A stretch of 64,000 nt of DNA. Source: Maricaulis salignorans. GTDB taxonomy: Bacteria > Pseudomonadota > Alphaproteobacteria > Caulobacterales > Maricaulaceae. Positions 52,573-61,447 of the stretch are shown here, in pieces. Position 1 is the first letter of the stretch, and each line of letters begins with the position of its first letter. The notes under the pieces are model-generated. The model saw nothing but the letters and a program-made list of their open reading frames with translations, did not search any database and was not told where the DNA came from. The stretch covers positions 124,001 through 188,000 of the forward strand of contig NZ_FNHG01000002.1 in the NCBI RefSeq assembly GCF_900103475.1, written 5' to 3'. The translations under genes and the position numbers were made by a program.

Positions 52573-52947
52573 CTATGACGCTCGCAACAGGCCGGTTTGC
52601 TGGAATTTGGAGGCGATGATGTCGCCATCGAACGGCTTCATGACATACTCGTCGGCACCGGCGCGCAGTGCCTCGGTGATGTGAGCCATATCATTCTCGG
52701 TCGTGCAGAAGACCACGATCGGACGATCGCCCGTTTCCTCGCGGCGCAGCGCCTTGACGAAGTCCAGCCCGTTCATGATGGGCATATTCCAGTCCAGAAG
52801 GATCGCATCGGGCATTTGTTCCCGGCACTTTTCCAGTGCTTCCGCACCGTCGCCGGCTTCAACACACGCAAATTCAAGTTCTTCCAGAATTCGGCGGGCG
52901 ACTTTCCGGATCACGCGCGAATCGTCGACGACGAGACAGGTCTTCAT
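52573..52947 (-). CDS. cheY: CheY-type single-domain response regulator
   Basis: 124 residues. A lone receiver: acidic VVDDSR, phospho-acceptor Asp in AILLDWNMPIMNG, Thr/Ser switch in VVFCTTEND and Lys in YVMKPFDGD. All functional positions are intact. In the che operon between cheW and cheB, so it is the flagellar-motor signal or a phosphate sink. I chose ATG 52947; a longer in-frame start would overlap cheW. Confidence 0.95.
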   Translation of the reverse strand: MKTCLVVDDSRVIRKVARRILEELEFACVEAGDGAEALEKCREQMPDAILLDWNMPIMNGLDFVKALRREETGDRPIVVFCTTENDMAHITEALRAGADEYVMKPFDGDIIASKFQQTGLLRAS

Positions 52948-52961
52948 ACGCTTGCCCTTCC

Positions 52962-53444
52962 CTAGGCGGCTTCGCTTTTGACCGTTGTGCCGATAACGGC
53001 CGACACATCGAGAACCGCGAGCAATTCTTTTTCGAGGCGGTGAACCCCCTTCACCATCGAACGCCAACGGGCGTCGACATGCGCGGGAACGGGCTCCAGT
53101 TCTGCACGCGGTCGCCGCAGAACTTCACCGACAGAATCCACAATAAGTCCAAAGATTTCGCTACCGCGTTCCACGCCAAGCGCCATCCCCGCATCATCGG
53201 CATCACGCGGCGGCAAACCGAGGCGACGGCGGGCGTCAATCGCGGTCACGATGCGGCCGCGCAGATTGAGCAGACCGGCCACTTCAAGCGGCGCCAGCGG
53301 TACGGCGGTGACCGATTGTGGCGCGAAGACCTCGCGGATTGAATTGACCGGCGCGCCAAACAGCTGGTCGCCAATGCGCACCGAGACGTATTCAATCATG
53401 GCGTCAGCAGCCAGTTCCGATGATTCGTCGTAATGGTCGGTCAT
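52962..53444 (-). CDS. cheW: Chemotaxis adaptor CheW
   Basis: 160 residues. CheW beta-barrel signature: YVSVRIGDQLFGAPVNSIRE, then VAGLLNLRGRIVTAIDARRR with the NLRGxI motif, FGLIVDSVGEVLR, and LEKELLAVLDVSAVI at the end. Couples chemoreceptors to CheA. It begins inside the cheA stop (ATGA) and is 14 bases from cheY. Confidence 0.96.
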   Translation of the reverse strand: MTDHYDESSELAADAMIEYVSVRIGDQLFGAPVNSIREVFAPQSVTAVPLAPLEVAGLLNLRGRIVTAIDARRRLGLPPRDADDAGMALGVERGSEIFGLIVDSVGEVLRRPRAELEPVPAHVDARWRSMVKGVHRLEKELLAVLDVSAVIGTTVKSEAA

Positions 53445-56227
53445 GCCACCTTCTCCTCATGGGACGCTTCATCCAGCGCCGCAATCAACGCCCCCCGGTC
53501 CGAACGCGGCAGCACCATGGTGAGGCCTTCGGCTTTGGTATCTTCAGGCCAGTCGGTGACGGCGAGCGCCGGCAGATTGGCCCACATGCCCTGGGCCCGG
53601 ATTTTCTCGAGCGCGGCGGGATCGCCGACCAGGGCGTCGAATTGTTCTCCGGCCTCCGCAATCGCGAGAACCTCATGCATGCCGCCCGTCGGAGTGACGT
53701 CATAACCGGCTGCGGCGAGCAGAGGTGCGATCATGCGGCGCGCAAAGGCGTCAGCGTCGACGAGCAGGACCCGGCGGCGGCGCTTCGAGCTGCGGCGCTG
53801 GATATTGCCGGCCTGGGCCTGTTCGAGATGCCAGGCGATGTCGACCACATCGGTCGCCTTGCCCTTGATAATGGCGGAACCGATGATGCCCGGCTTGTCG
53901 GAGCGCATTTGCAGATCGACACGTTCCTCGACGACATCGACAATCTGGTCGACGGCGAGACCGATGGCGCCATGGCCCTCAGAAAAGACCAGAACCGGCT
54001 GACGCTGACCCTGCATGGCGCCGATCTGGCCGCCCAGCGGCACGATCGGCATCAGGCGCCCGCGATATTGCACCACGAGCCGTCCATTGGTGGTCTCGAT
54101 TGCATCCGGCTGGAATTCCTCGAGCCGGGTGACCAGTGCCAGCGGCACCGCCTTCGGCTCGGCGCCACCGGCGCGAACCAGCAGCAGGCGCTGCGTATTC
54201 TGTGTCTCGGCAGCGGCGGCCGCGCTGGCGTCGTAATGGGCTTCATCTTCCATGCTCGACACGATTTCTCCGGCCAGGCCGTTGGGATCGAGGATCATGA
54301 TGACGGTGCCGTCGCCCAGAATTGTGGCGCCGGAATAGGCACCGACGCTGCGCAGCGAATCCGACAGGGGTTTGACGACGATTTCTTCGGTATCCAGCAC
54401 ATTGTCGACGATCAGGCCGACATTGCGACCGCCCGCATCGAGCACGACGACGAAGCCGGTATCAACCTTGCCTTCGGGCTTCGCCTCGCCGGCAGCCTGG
54501 CTGACACCGAGGACTTCCTGCAGGTCGACCAGCGGCATGAGCCGGTCGCGCAGGCGCATCACACGGGCGCCGCTGAGGGATTCGATGGCGTGTTCGGAAC
54601 CGGCGCCGACACGGACCAGCTCACGAACGGCCAGTTGCGGGATGGCAAAGCGCTGTTTGTGGCTGCCGATGATCAGGGCCGAGACAATCGCCAGGGTCAG
54701 CGGGATCTTGATCTTGAAATGGCTGCCCTTGCCGGTGGTCGAAGTGACATCGACGACGCCGCCAATCTGTTCGATATTATTGCGGACCACATCCATGCCG
54801 ACACCGCGGCCGGACAAATTGGTCACTTTCGCGGCCGTGGAGAATCCTGGCGCGAAGATGAAGCGATGGATCTGCTGCTCGGTCATCGCGGCGAGCTCTT
54901 CATGGGTGGTGAGACCCTTTTCGAGCGCCTTTTCACCAATGCGAGCCGTGTTCAGTCCCATGCCATCATCGGCGATGGAGATGATGATATGGCCACCTTC
55001 ATGGAAGGCTTTAAGCGTAATGGTGCCCTTCTCCGACTTGCCGGCCTTGATCCGGTCAGCCGGCATTTCCAGGCCGTGATCAGCGGAATTGCGCACCATA
55101 TGGGTGAGCGGATCCTTGATCAGTTCCAGCACCTGGCGGTCGAGCTCGGTATCGCTGCCATCCATCACCAGCTCGATCTTCTTGCCGAGATCAGTGGAGA
55201 CGTCGCGAATAATACGCGGCAGTTTGCGCCAGGCATCGCCGATCGGCTGCATCCGGGTCTTCATGACCCCGTCCTGCAACTCGCCGGTGACGGCGGACAG
55301 GCGCTGTAGCGGCACTTTGAGGTCTTCGTCCTCAAGACCGCGAATGGTCTGCATCAACTGGTTCCGCGTCAGAACCAGTTCGGACACCGTCGTCATCAAG
55401 GCATCGAGGACATCGACGCCGACCCGCACGGTCTGTTGCATGCGCGGCGCGCCATCGCCGCCCATAATGTGATCATCAGCACCCTTGAGCTCTGCGACGG
55501 CGGTCTGCAGGGCTTCGGTCGTGCTCATATCCGGGGTAATCGCGGCCGGCGCCATGCCGGCTGCCGGCTCGGCGGAATTGAATGCGGCCTCAAGTTCGGC
55601 CACGGATACCTCGCCGGGGCGTAGTTCGCGGCCCAGTTCCGGATCGAAATCGCCAACGCCGAGATGCTCGGCAGCGGGCTCGTCATCAACTTGCGGGACG
55701 TCGACTTCAGCGTCGGTATTCAGAAAGGCCGCTTCGAGATCAGCAAGGGAGACTTCGCCCGGGCGCAATTCGCGGCCGAGATCGGCGTCCCAGCCCTCAG
55801 GCACGGTTTCGGCCGGCGCGTCAGGCTCGACGGCTTCGACGACACGGCCCTGGGAGGCGTCTTCAAGACGGCCGATCAGTTCGCTGTCTTCGCCAGCGGG
55901 TTCATTGCCCGTCTCTTCGATATTGTGAAGGATGACCTTGATCTGATCGATCGATTCCAGGACCAGGGTGACCATCGGCGGCGAAACAGCCAGATCGCCA
56001 TCCCGGAATTTTCCGAGCAGGGTTTCACCGGCATGCGCGACAGCCTCAAGGCGCGGCAGACCGAGGAAGCCACACGTCCCCTTCACCGTGTGCAGGAGCC
56101 GGAAAATATTGTCGAGAATAGCCCGGTCTTCCGGATTGTTTTCGAAACGGACCAGCTCCGCATCAATGACATCAAGGCTTTCGCCAGTCTCCGTCAGGAA
56201 TTCACTGATCAGATCGTCCATTGCCAA
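53441..56227 (-). CDS. cheA: Chemotaxis histidine kinase CheA, with extra C-terminal domains
   Basis: 928 residues, larger than a standard CheA (650-700). Order: Hpt domain 1-105 with phospho-His46 (LLHTVKG); linker containing a duplicated 25-residue segment (about 146-170 and 194-218, each with GRELRPGEVS and LEAAF); dimerisation; kinase with N, G1 and G2 boxes (LTHMVRNSADHGLE; ISIADDGMGL; GRGVGMDVVRNNIE); CheW domain; a second CheW-like block (GRLMPIVPLGGQIGAMQG; AIGLAVDQIVDVVEE); and a C-terminal receiver (RRRVLLVDADAFARRM) keeping the Asp but lacking the KP lysine. First gene of the che operon. Confidence 0.95.
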   Translation of the reverse strand: MAMDDLISEFLTETGESLDVIDAELVRFENNPEDRAILDNIFRLLHTVKGTCGFLGLPRLEAVAHAGETLLGKFRDGDLAVSPPMVTLVLESIDQIKVILHNIEETGNEPAGEDSELIGRLEDASQGRVVEAVEPDAPAETVPEGWDADLGRELRPGEVSLADLEAAFLNTDAEVDVPQVDDEPAAEHLGVGDFDPELGRELRPGEVSVAELEAAFNSAEPAAGMAPAAITPDMSTTEALQTAVAELKGADDHIMGGDGAPRMQQTVRVGVDVLDALMTTVSELVLTRNQLMQTIRGLEDEDLKVPLQRLSAVTGELQDGVMKTRMQPIGDAWRKLPRIIRDVSTDLGKKIELVMDGSDTELDRQVLELIKDPLTHMVRNSADHGLEMPADRIKAGKSEKGTITLKAFHEGGHIIISIADDGMGLNTARIGEKALEKGLTTHEELAAMTEQQIHRFIFAPGFSTAAKVTNLSGRGVGMDVVRNNIEQIGGVVDVTSTTGKGSHFKIKIPLTLAIVSALIIGSHKQRFAIPQLAVRELVRVGAGSEHAIESLSGARVMRLRDRLMPLVDLQEVLGVSQAAGEAKPEGKVDTGFVVVLDAGGRNVGLIVDNVLDTEEIVVKPLSDSLRSVGAYSGATILGDGTVIMILDPNGLAGEIVSSMEDEAHYDASAAAAAETQNTQRLLLVRAGGAEPKAVPLALVTRLEEFQPDAIETTNGRLVVQYRGRLMPIVPLGGQIGAMQGQRQPVLVFSEGHGAIGLAVDQIVDVVEERVDLQMRSDKPGIIGSAIIKGKATDVVDIAWHLEQAQAGNIQRRSSKRRRRVLLVDADAFARRMIAPLLAAAGYDVTPTGGMHEVLAIAEAGEQFDALVGDPAALEKIRAQGMWANLPALAVTDWPEDTKAEGLTMVLPRSDRGALIAALDEASHEEKVA

Positions 56228-56361
56228 CCTCTTGCCGTCGATATGCCTGTCAGGGCGTGATTTGACGGTAAGTTGACACGAGCTTGGTTAACGGACTGTT
56301 GGTACAGGTCCGTGGAAATCCAGTCTTCACTTCATAGCTTATTACCAGCTTTTACAGCTGG

Positions 56362-57033
56362 TCAGCCGAGCGTTGAGGGGTGCGGCTGGATCAGGGCGAC
56401 GAACTCGACCCGTTCCTCGCTGGCATGGGCGCTGACACGTCCGCCGGCATTGCGCGCAATCAGGCCCGCAAAATAGGGCTGGATCGAGCGGCCATCATAG
56501 CCGGTTTCGGGGGCCTGTCCCTCGAGCGCCACGACAGCGTCGGCATTGAGCCGTGCCCGTGGGCCTTCCGCGACGATGCGGATGCGGGCACCGCCACCGG
56601 TTTCAGTGGCCTCGACGGTCACCTTGCCGCCGCGCGGTACAGATTCAACTGCGAGGATGCAGAGATTCATCAACAGGCGTGAGGGTGTCTTCTCGAGTCC
56701 TGGCGTTTCGACCTTCCAGACGATTTCCGGCTTGGACGCCGAAAACATCGCCTCTGTAAGGCGCTGCAGCTCGCGCGTGTCGAGTGTTGCCGGTGCCGAA
56801 CCGCCCGCGCCATAGGCGAGGCGGGCAAATTCCAGCTTGGCCTGGGCCTGGCGCGAACTGTCGCGCACCAGGTCCATTGCATCTTCATGCATGTCGGCGG
56901 AGCTTTCATCGTCGAGCACGCTGAGTGCCGCGCCGAGTGCGGACACCGGGCTGACTAGATCATGACAAAGCCGCGCGCAGAGCAGTGCGGCTAATTGGTC
57001 GGCGGCCATTTCGGCGGGGCGTTGTTCTTGCAT
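56362..57033 (-). CDS. chpT: Histidine phosphotransferase ChpT
   Basis: 223 residues from ATG 57033. ChpT passes phosphate from the CckA receiver to CtrA and CpdR. The phospho-histidine is in LCARLCHDLVSPVSALGAAL (His24), followed by the four-helix dimerisation region and a degenerate HATPase-like domain (SRLLMNLCILAVESVPRGGK; SIQPYFAGLIARNAGGRVSA) without ATP-binding boxes, exactly as in Caulobacter ChpT. Divergent from the M23 peptidase gene, as in other Caulobacterales. With ctrA and sciP it gives this window most of the CtrA control circuit. Confidence 0.93.
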   Translation of the reverse strand: MQEQRPAEMAADQLAALLCARLCHDLVSPVSALGAALSVLDDESSADMHEDAMDLVRDSSRQAQAKLEFARLAYGAGGSAPATLDTRELQRLTEAMFSASKPEIVWKVETPGLEKTPSRLLMNLCILAVESVPRGGKVTVEATETGGGARIRIVAEGPRARLNADAVVALEGQAPETGYDGRSIQPYFAGLIARNAGGRVSAHASEERVEFVALIQPHPSTLG

Positions 57034-57206
57034 CGGGCAATCGATACACGATTCTCTCGCTCGCCGACCCGGTTTCGCAGCACAAATCCAATCGAGGCGT
57101 GGAAAGGACTTGGCAACCGAATGCGTCCAAGACATGATTCGGGCGGGTTATGGGGCCCGGGCGAGAAGTGCGGATGCACTTTGCACCGGTGCAAGACTTG
57201 CTTGAG

Positions 57207-58733
57207 ATGACGCGTGATGGAACGAAGCTTCGGAGTGTCCACATAACCATGCCCGGATTTGATGTAACCCAAGCCGATGAACGCCGTGCCCGCGGCCTGG
57301 TCGTATGCGCCAGCCTGGTGCTCTCGGCCGGCCTGCTCGCCGCCCTGATGACGTCGAAGGACACGCGCAGCGACGCCGCCGGCCTGGCCGCGCCCGCCGC
57401 TGCTGTGGCTGTGCTGGACGTCAATGCCGCCGCCCTTGAAATCGACGCCGTGACGGACACAACCGTGCTGCGCGCCGACAGGACGACGCCGGCGGTGCCA
57501 CTTCACCCGGCCCTGCTCGATACCAATGCCTTTACCTCCTGCACCCGCTGCCCGGTCCATCTCCAGGTCGAGCGCGTTGTGCCCCGTGGTGGCACACTGG
57601 CTGGCCTGCTCGACGATGCCGGGGTCGATCCCACTGACGCCGTCAAGGCAATCCGCGCGCTGAACCAGGTCTATGACCTGCGCTATCTGCGCGCTGGCCA
57701 GAGCCTCAACCTCTATCTCGAGACCGAACCGGATGCGGCGATCGAAGCCGATGAGGAGACCCAGAGCCGTCTGCGGCTGAGCGGCATCTCTTTCCGCCCG
57801 GATGTCGAACGCTCCATCACAGTGGCGCGTGTCAGCGGCGATGAATACCGCACACGTGAGACCATTGCCGAGTTTGAACGCCAGATCGTGCGCTCCTCCG
57901 GCTCCATCACCTCCTCGCTCTATGTCGACGCGCTCAATGCCGGTGCCACCGACCGCATCGTGGTCGAGCTGGCTGGCGTGCTCGCCTATGCGATCGACTT
58001 CCAGCGCTCGATCCAGCCCGGCGACGGTTTCGACATATTGTTCGAGCGCTTCGTCAATGAAGAGGGCCAGACCGCCCGCACCGGCGATATCCTCTATGCC
58101 CGCTATGAGGGCCGCGGCGACCCGAAGGAATTCTTCCGCTTCGAGACGTCCGATGGCGGCATTGGCTATTACAGTGCCGAAGGTGCGAGCGCCCAGCGCC
58201 TGCTGATGCTGACCCCGATCAATGGTGCCCGCCTCTCCTCCTCCTTCGGTCGCCGGCGTCACCCGATCCTGGGCTATACCCGCGCCCATAACGGCACCGA
58301 TTTCGCCGCCCCGACCGGCACGCCGATCTTCGCCGCCGGCAATGGCGTCGTCGAACGCGCCAACCGCTTCGGCAGCTTTGGCAATTACGTCCGGATCCGC
58401 CACGCCAATGGCTTCGAAACCGCCTATGCCCATCTCAACGGCTTTGCCCGCGGCCTCCGCGCCGGCAGCCGGGTCACCCAGGGCCAGGTCATCGCCTATG
58501 TCGGCACCACGGGCCGCTCCACCGGGCCGCACCTGCATTACGAGGTTCATCAGAACGGCCGTCCGGTCAATCCGATGACGCTCGACCTGCCGACCGGCCG
58601 CCAGCTAACCGATGCTGACATGCCGGCCTTCATCGCCGAGCGCGACCGTATCATCGCGATCCGCAACGACGCCCGGCCGGCCAATGCAACTGAAACGCCC
58701 TTGATGGCGGATTCCAGTAGCGGCGCGCGCTAA
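57207..58733 (+). CDS. M23-family (LytM) murein peptidase, membrane anchored
   Basis: 508 residues from ATG 57207 (57174 and 57249 are other candidates). One transmembrane helix (VVCASLVLSAGLLAALM) near the N-terminus, an opioid-growth/LysM-like region (LNQVYDLRYLRAGQSLNLYL), then LytM: RRRHPILGYTRAHNGTDFAA, YVRIRHANGFETAYAHLNGF and the zinc-binding HLHYEV. All catalytic residues appear present. Cleaves peptidoglycan crosslinks in the periplasm. Diverges from chpT; the 173-base gap holds both promoters. A palindrome without T-run follows at 58753. Confidence 0.92.
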   Translation: MTRDGTKLRSVHITMPGFDVTQADERRARGLVVCASLVLSAGLLAALMTSKDTRSDAAGLAAPAAAVAVLDVNAAALEIDAVTDTTVLRADRTTPAVPLHPALLDTNAFTSCTRCPVHLQVERVVPRGGTLAGLLDDAGVDPTDAVKAIRALNQVYDLRYLRAGQSLNLYLETEPDAAIEADEETQSRLRLSGISFRPDVERSITVARVSGDEYRTRETIAEFERQIVRSSGSITSSLYVDALNAGATDRIVVELAGVLAYAIDFQRSIQPGDGFDILFERFVNEEGQTARTGDILYARYEGRGDPKEFFRFETSDGGIGYYSAEGASAQRLLMLTPINGARLSSSFGRRRHPILGYTRAHNGTDFAAPTGTPIFAAGNGVVERANRFGSFGNYVRIRHANGFETAYAHLNGFARGLRAGSRVTQGQVIAYVGTTGRSTGPHLHYEVHQNGRPVNPMTLDLPTGRQLTDADMPAFIAERDRIIAIRNDARPANATETPLMADSSSGAR

Positions 58734-58752
58734 CCCGTCTCTTGACTTGATC

Positions 58753-58782
58753 CCCGTGGCGCGGCAAAAGCCGCGCCACGGG
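58753..58782. terminator. Strong stem-loop after the M23 peptidase gene
   Basis: A perfect 13-base stem, CCCGTGGCGCGGC with its complement, around the loop AAAA. It starts 19 bases after the stop. There is no T-run, so it may stabilise the mRNA 3' end or need Rho. Confidence 0.7.
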
Positions 58783-58924
58783 TCTGGAGATGCCCGCCGC
58801 TCGCAGGCGCAAGCCGTGGTGAAATCTCCGATATGACCTCATCCGTCGACCCAGTGTCATGCGATGTGATGGCAATGCGAGCCCCGTCCGAAATACGCAT
58901 GCAGTCACTGAGACAGGCGACGAC

Positions 58925-59362
58925 ATGTCCATTATCCAGACCCTCCCCGCGCTTGAGGTCCTCAAGGCCCAGGCCAAACGCTTGCGCCAGAGCCTGACGG
59001 CCGAGGGCAATTTCATCTCCCACAGCGAAGCGCTCGAATTGCTGGCCCACCAGCATGGCTATCGCGACTGGAACACGCTCCACGCAGCCGCCGGCAATCG
59101 CCCGGCCAGCCCGCTGACGCTCGGGGCCCATATCACCGGCCGCTATCTCGGCCAGCCCTTCAAGGGCGAGATCATCGCCCTGGCCCAGCTCAATCACGGA
59201 AGCCATTACCGGCTCACCGTGGAGTTCGACGAACCGGTCGATGTGGTCACGTTCGACAGCTTCTCGGCTTTCCGAAAACGCGTGAATTGCACCGTGGGCG
59301 CCGATGGCCGCTCGCCGGCGCTGACTGGAGATGGCGAGCCGCAGATGGCGATTGCGGTTTAG
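58925..59362 (+). CDS. Small protein with glyoxalase-superfamily N-terminal-like domain
   Basis: 145 residues from ATG 58925. The first 55 residues carry the Glyoxalase_8-type helical motif ALEVLKAQAKRLRQ followed by SHSEALELLAHQHGYRDWNT; the rest is beta-rich (LGQPFKGEIIALAQL; HYRLTVEFDEPVDVVTFDSF). The metal-binding glyoxalase fold itself is not evident, so I would not call it a lyase. Function unknown. Upstream is a terminator-like stem-loop, downstream a second. Confidence 0.65.
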   Translation: MSIIQTLPALEVLKAQAKRLRQSLTAEGNFISHSEALELLAHQHGYRDWNTLHAAAGNRPASPLTLGAHITGRYLGQPFKGEIIALAQLNHGSHYRLTVEFDEPVDVVTFDSFSAFRKRVNCTVGADGRSPALTGDGEPQMAIAV

Positions 59363-59391
59363 GGGGGCCTTCCAAACCCACCACACACAAG

Positions 59392-59425
59392 CTTCCCCGG
59401 AGGCGCGCAGCGAATTCCGGGGAAG
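59392..59425 (+). terminator. Terminator-like hairpin
   Basis: Arms CTTCCCCGGA (59392-59401) and TTCCGGGGAAG (59415-59425) with a 13-base loop, followed by TAAATTATTGTATTT. The A/T tail is weak but the stem strong. It closes the small glyoxalase-domain gene and insulates the TetR operon. Confidence 0.7.
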
Positions 59426-59502
59426 TAAATTATTGTATTTGCTGGATCATAGGCCCTGCGCGCGGCCACAGCCCCCACGCGCCATTGCCGCGAATTGACT
59501 CA

Positions 59503-59520
59503 ATACCAACTAGTTGGTAT
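59503..59520. promoter_or_regulatory. Perfect 18-bp palindrome, TetR operator
   Basis: ATACCAACTAGTTGGTAT reads the same on both strands. It ends 25 bases before the TetR-family start codon, where promoter or leader DNA must be. It matches the ACCAACTAGTTGGT core seen in front of autoregulated TetR genes of the NemR/AcrR-like type. No second copy was noticed in the window. Confidence 0.85.
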
Positions 59521-59545
59521 GTTCGGCGAAACCGGAAAGGGCGAG

Positions 59546-60172
59546 ATGTCAAAACCAGCGACAAAACAGGATGCCAGGGCGAAATTGCTTGATGCGGCGC
59601 TGTCGGTGATCCGGACCAGGGGCTATTCGGCGACCACGGTCGATGCACTCTGTGCGGCCGCCGGCGTCACCAAGGGCGCCTTCTTCCACCATTTCAAGAG
59701 CAAGGACGAACTCGCCATCGCGGCGGCGGAGCATTGGTCACAGATCACCGGCACCCTGTTTGCCGATGCGGCCTATCACGACCCTGCCGACCCGCTGGAC
59801 CGCGTCCTCGCCTATCTCGAGTTTCGCAAGGCCCTCCTGCAAGGCGATCTGCCTGATTTCACCTGTCTGGTCGGCACCATGGTGCAGGAAACCTATCAGA
59901 CCGCGCCCGCCATCCGCGAGGCCTGCGAGCGCAGCATCGCCGGCCACGCCGAGACACTGGAAGCCGATATCGAGGCGGCCAGAGTCGAGCGCGGCATGAA
60001 ACCCGAATGGACAGCGAAATCGCTCGCCCTGCACACCCAGGCCGTCATCCAGGGCGGCTTCATCCTCGCAAAAGCCACTGGGGCAGCAGCGATCGCTGCC
60101 GACAGTATCGACCATCTGCGCCGCTACATCGAAATGCTGTTCAGCGCCCCAGCAAGGCAATCACCCCGGTAG
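59546..60172 (+). CDS. TetR-family transcriptional regulator
   Basis: 208 residues from ATG 59546. N-terminal HTH: AKLLDAALSVIRTRGYSATT, then VDALCAAAGVTKGAFFHHFKS with the usual FHHF. The C-terminal ligand domain contains Cys residues (FTCLVGTMVQ; EACERSIAG), which may sense electrophiles as NemR does. It heads a run of TetR, DHFR-like and DUF1428 genes and has a perfect palindrome upstream, so I infer self-repression relieved by a ligand. Confidence 0.92.
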   Translation: MSKPATKQDARAKLLDAALSVIRTRGYSATTVDALCAAAGVTKGAFFHHFKSKDELAIAAAEHWSQITGTLFADAAYHDPADPLDRVLAYLEFRKALLQGDLPDFTCLVGTMVQETYQTAPAIREACERSIAGHAETLEADIEAARVERGMKPEWTAKSLALHTQAVIQGGFILAKATGAAAIAADSIDHLRRYIEMLFSAPARQSPR

Positions 60173-60191
60173 CCGGGAAAGGAGACAGACT

Positions 60192-60806
60192 GTGAGACAC
60201 ATTAAAATCATCGAGCACATCTCGCTCGACGGCGTGATCCAGGCACCTGGTGGGCCGGGCGAAGATTACGAAGGCGGGTTCGAACATGGCGGCTGGGCCT
60301 TCCCGCATTTCGATCCGGCCATTGGCGAGGCGATCGACGCGGCGCAGGGCGGGGGCTTCGACCTTCTGCTCGGCCGGCGCACCTATGATATTTTCGCAAA
60401 CTACTGGCCAAACCAGACCGGCCCGATGGCCGACACGCTCAATGGCGCCAGGAAGTTCGTCGCCACGCACAGGCCAGACAGCCTCGACTGGGGACCGGCC
60501 AAAGCGCTCGGCGCGGATATCATTGAAGGCATTGCACGCGTCAAGGCAGCGTCCGGCCCCGATCTGATCGTCTGGGGCAGTTCGACCCTGACACCGCTCC
60601 TGATCGAACAGGGGCTGGCGGACGAGGTCCTGCTCCTCGTCTTTCCTGTCCTGCTTGGAACGGGCAAGCGCTTGTTCTCGGACAGGGTCGCACCGAGCGA
60701 GCTCGGCCTGGTCGATACGAAGACAGCAGCGTCCGGCGTGATCATCAGCACTTACAAACCAGCTGGTGCCCTGCGGACGGGGAGCTTCGCCGATGCTGCG
60801 GATTGA
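60192..60806 (+). CDS. Dihydrofolate-reductase-like (RibD C-terminal) family protein
   Basis: 204 residues from a GTG 19 bases after the TetR stop (GGAGACAGACT leads it). RibD-C/DHFR fold: HISLDGVIQAPGG, DLLLGRRTYDIFANYWP, VATHRPDSLDWGPAKALG and LIVWGSSTLTPLLIEQGLAD. Members are NADPH-dependent reductases of unknown substrate, often next to TetR genes. Not a true folate enzyme by sequence. Probably the main target of the palindrome upstream. Confidence 0.85.
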   Translation: MRHIKIIEHISLDGVIQAPGGPGEDYEGGFEHGGWAFPHFDPAIGEAIDAAQGGGFDLLLGRRTYDIFANYWPNQTGPMADTLNGARKFVATHRPDSLDWGPAKALGADIIEGIARVKAASGPDLIVWGSSTLTPLLIEQGLADEVLLLVFPVLLGTGKRLFSDRVAPSELGLVDTKTAASGVIISTYKPAGALRTGSFADAAD

Positions 60807-60870
60807 GTCCGTTTTTGATCAAGCTTCGCGAGCACCGGAGGCGATGCTCGCCAATTGAGGGAGACTTGAA

Positions 60871-61266
60871 ATGAGCTATATCGACGGATTCGTGATCGCC
60901 GTGCCGACCACGAACAAGCAGAAATTCATTGATCATGCCAATTTCGCCAACGGCGTCTTCATGGAACTTGGTGCCCTGCGGGTGATGGAATGCTGGGGCG
61001 ATGATACGCCAGACGGGAAGGTCACCGATTTCCGCAAGGCCGTGCAGGCGAAGCCGGACGAGACCGTCGTCTTCTCCTGGATCGAATGGCCCGACAAGAC
61101 GACACGCGATGCCGGCATGGCGAAAATGATGGAGTGGATGGAGAATCCCGAAACCGGCGACCCGCGCATGGATCCGGTGCGCAATCCGATGCCCTTCGAC
61201 GGCAAGCGGATGGTTTTTGGCGGGTTTTCGCCGGTGGTGGAGCTGCCAAGCCGCGACAAAGGCTGA
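60871..61266 (+). CDS. DUF1428 domain protein
   Basis: 131 residues, ABC-type antibiotic-monooxygenase-like ferredoxin fold of DUF1428. Recognised by YIDGFVIAVPTTNKQKFIDH, GALRVMECWGDDTPDGKVTD, TVVFSWIEWPDKTTRDAGMA and DGKRMVFGGF. The family has no known reaction. GGGAGA precedes its ATG. It lies 64 bases after the DHFR-like gene and is probably in the same TetR-controlled operon. Confidence 0.9.
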   Translation: MSYIDGFVIAVPTTNKQKFIDHANFANGVFMELGALRVMECWGDDTPDGKVTDFRKAVQAKPDETVVFSWIEWPDKTTRDAGMAKMMEWMENPETGDPRMDPVRNPMPFDGKRMVFGGFSPVVELPSRDKG

Positions 61267-61317
61267 TCCGACCGGGCGCCGGTGGAAGCCGCCTCTCCCT
61301 CGCAGCCAAACCAAACC

Positions 61318-61380
61318 GTTGTCATTCCGGACGAATGCCCGGACGCGGCTACGATCCGGGCGCAGATTCGGGATGACAAC
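61318..61380. repeat. Intergenic inverted repeat
   Basis: GTTGTCATTCCGGA (61318-61331) pairs with TTCGGGATGACAAC (61367-61380), 12 of 14 matched, around 35 bases that also contain CCGGAC/ATCCGGG. This GTCATTCCGGA...GGGATGAC form is a common dispersed intergenic element of alphaproteobacteria. It is not followed by a T-run. Confidence 0.6.
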
Positions 61381-61447
61381 GTTATTGTTTTTATGGAGAT
61401 TTGCGGGCGCACGCGCGGGCACACCCCGCCAGAGAACCTACGCGGAC

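Noticed and set aside
53420-55309. 629-codon rightward frame opposite cheA
   Set aside because: Long because of codon bias in cheA; no motif or ribosome site.
56991-58550. Leftward frame opposite the M23 peptidase
   Set aside because: M23 zinc motifs are on the plus strand; the antisense frame lacks any domain.
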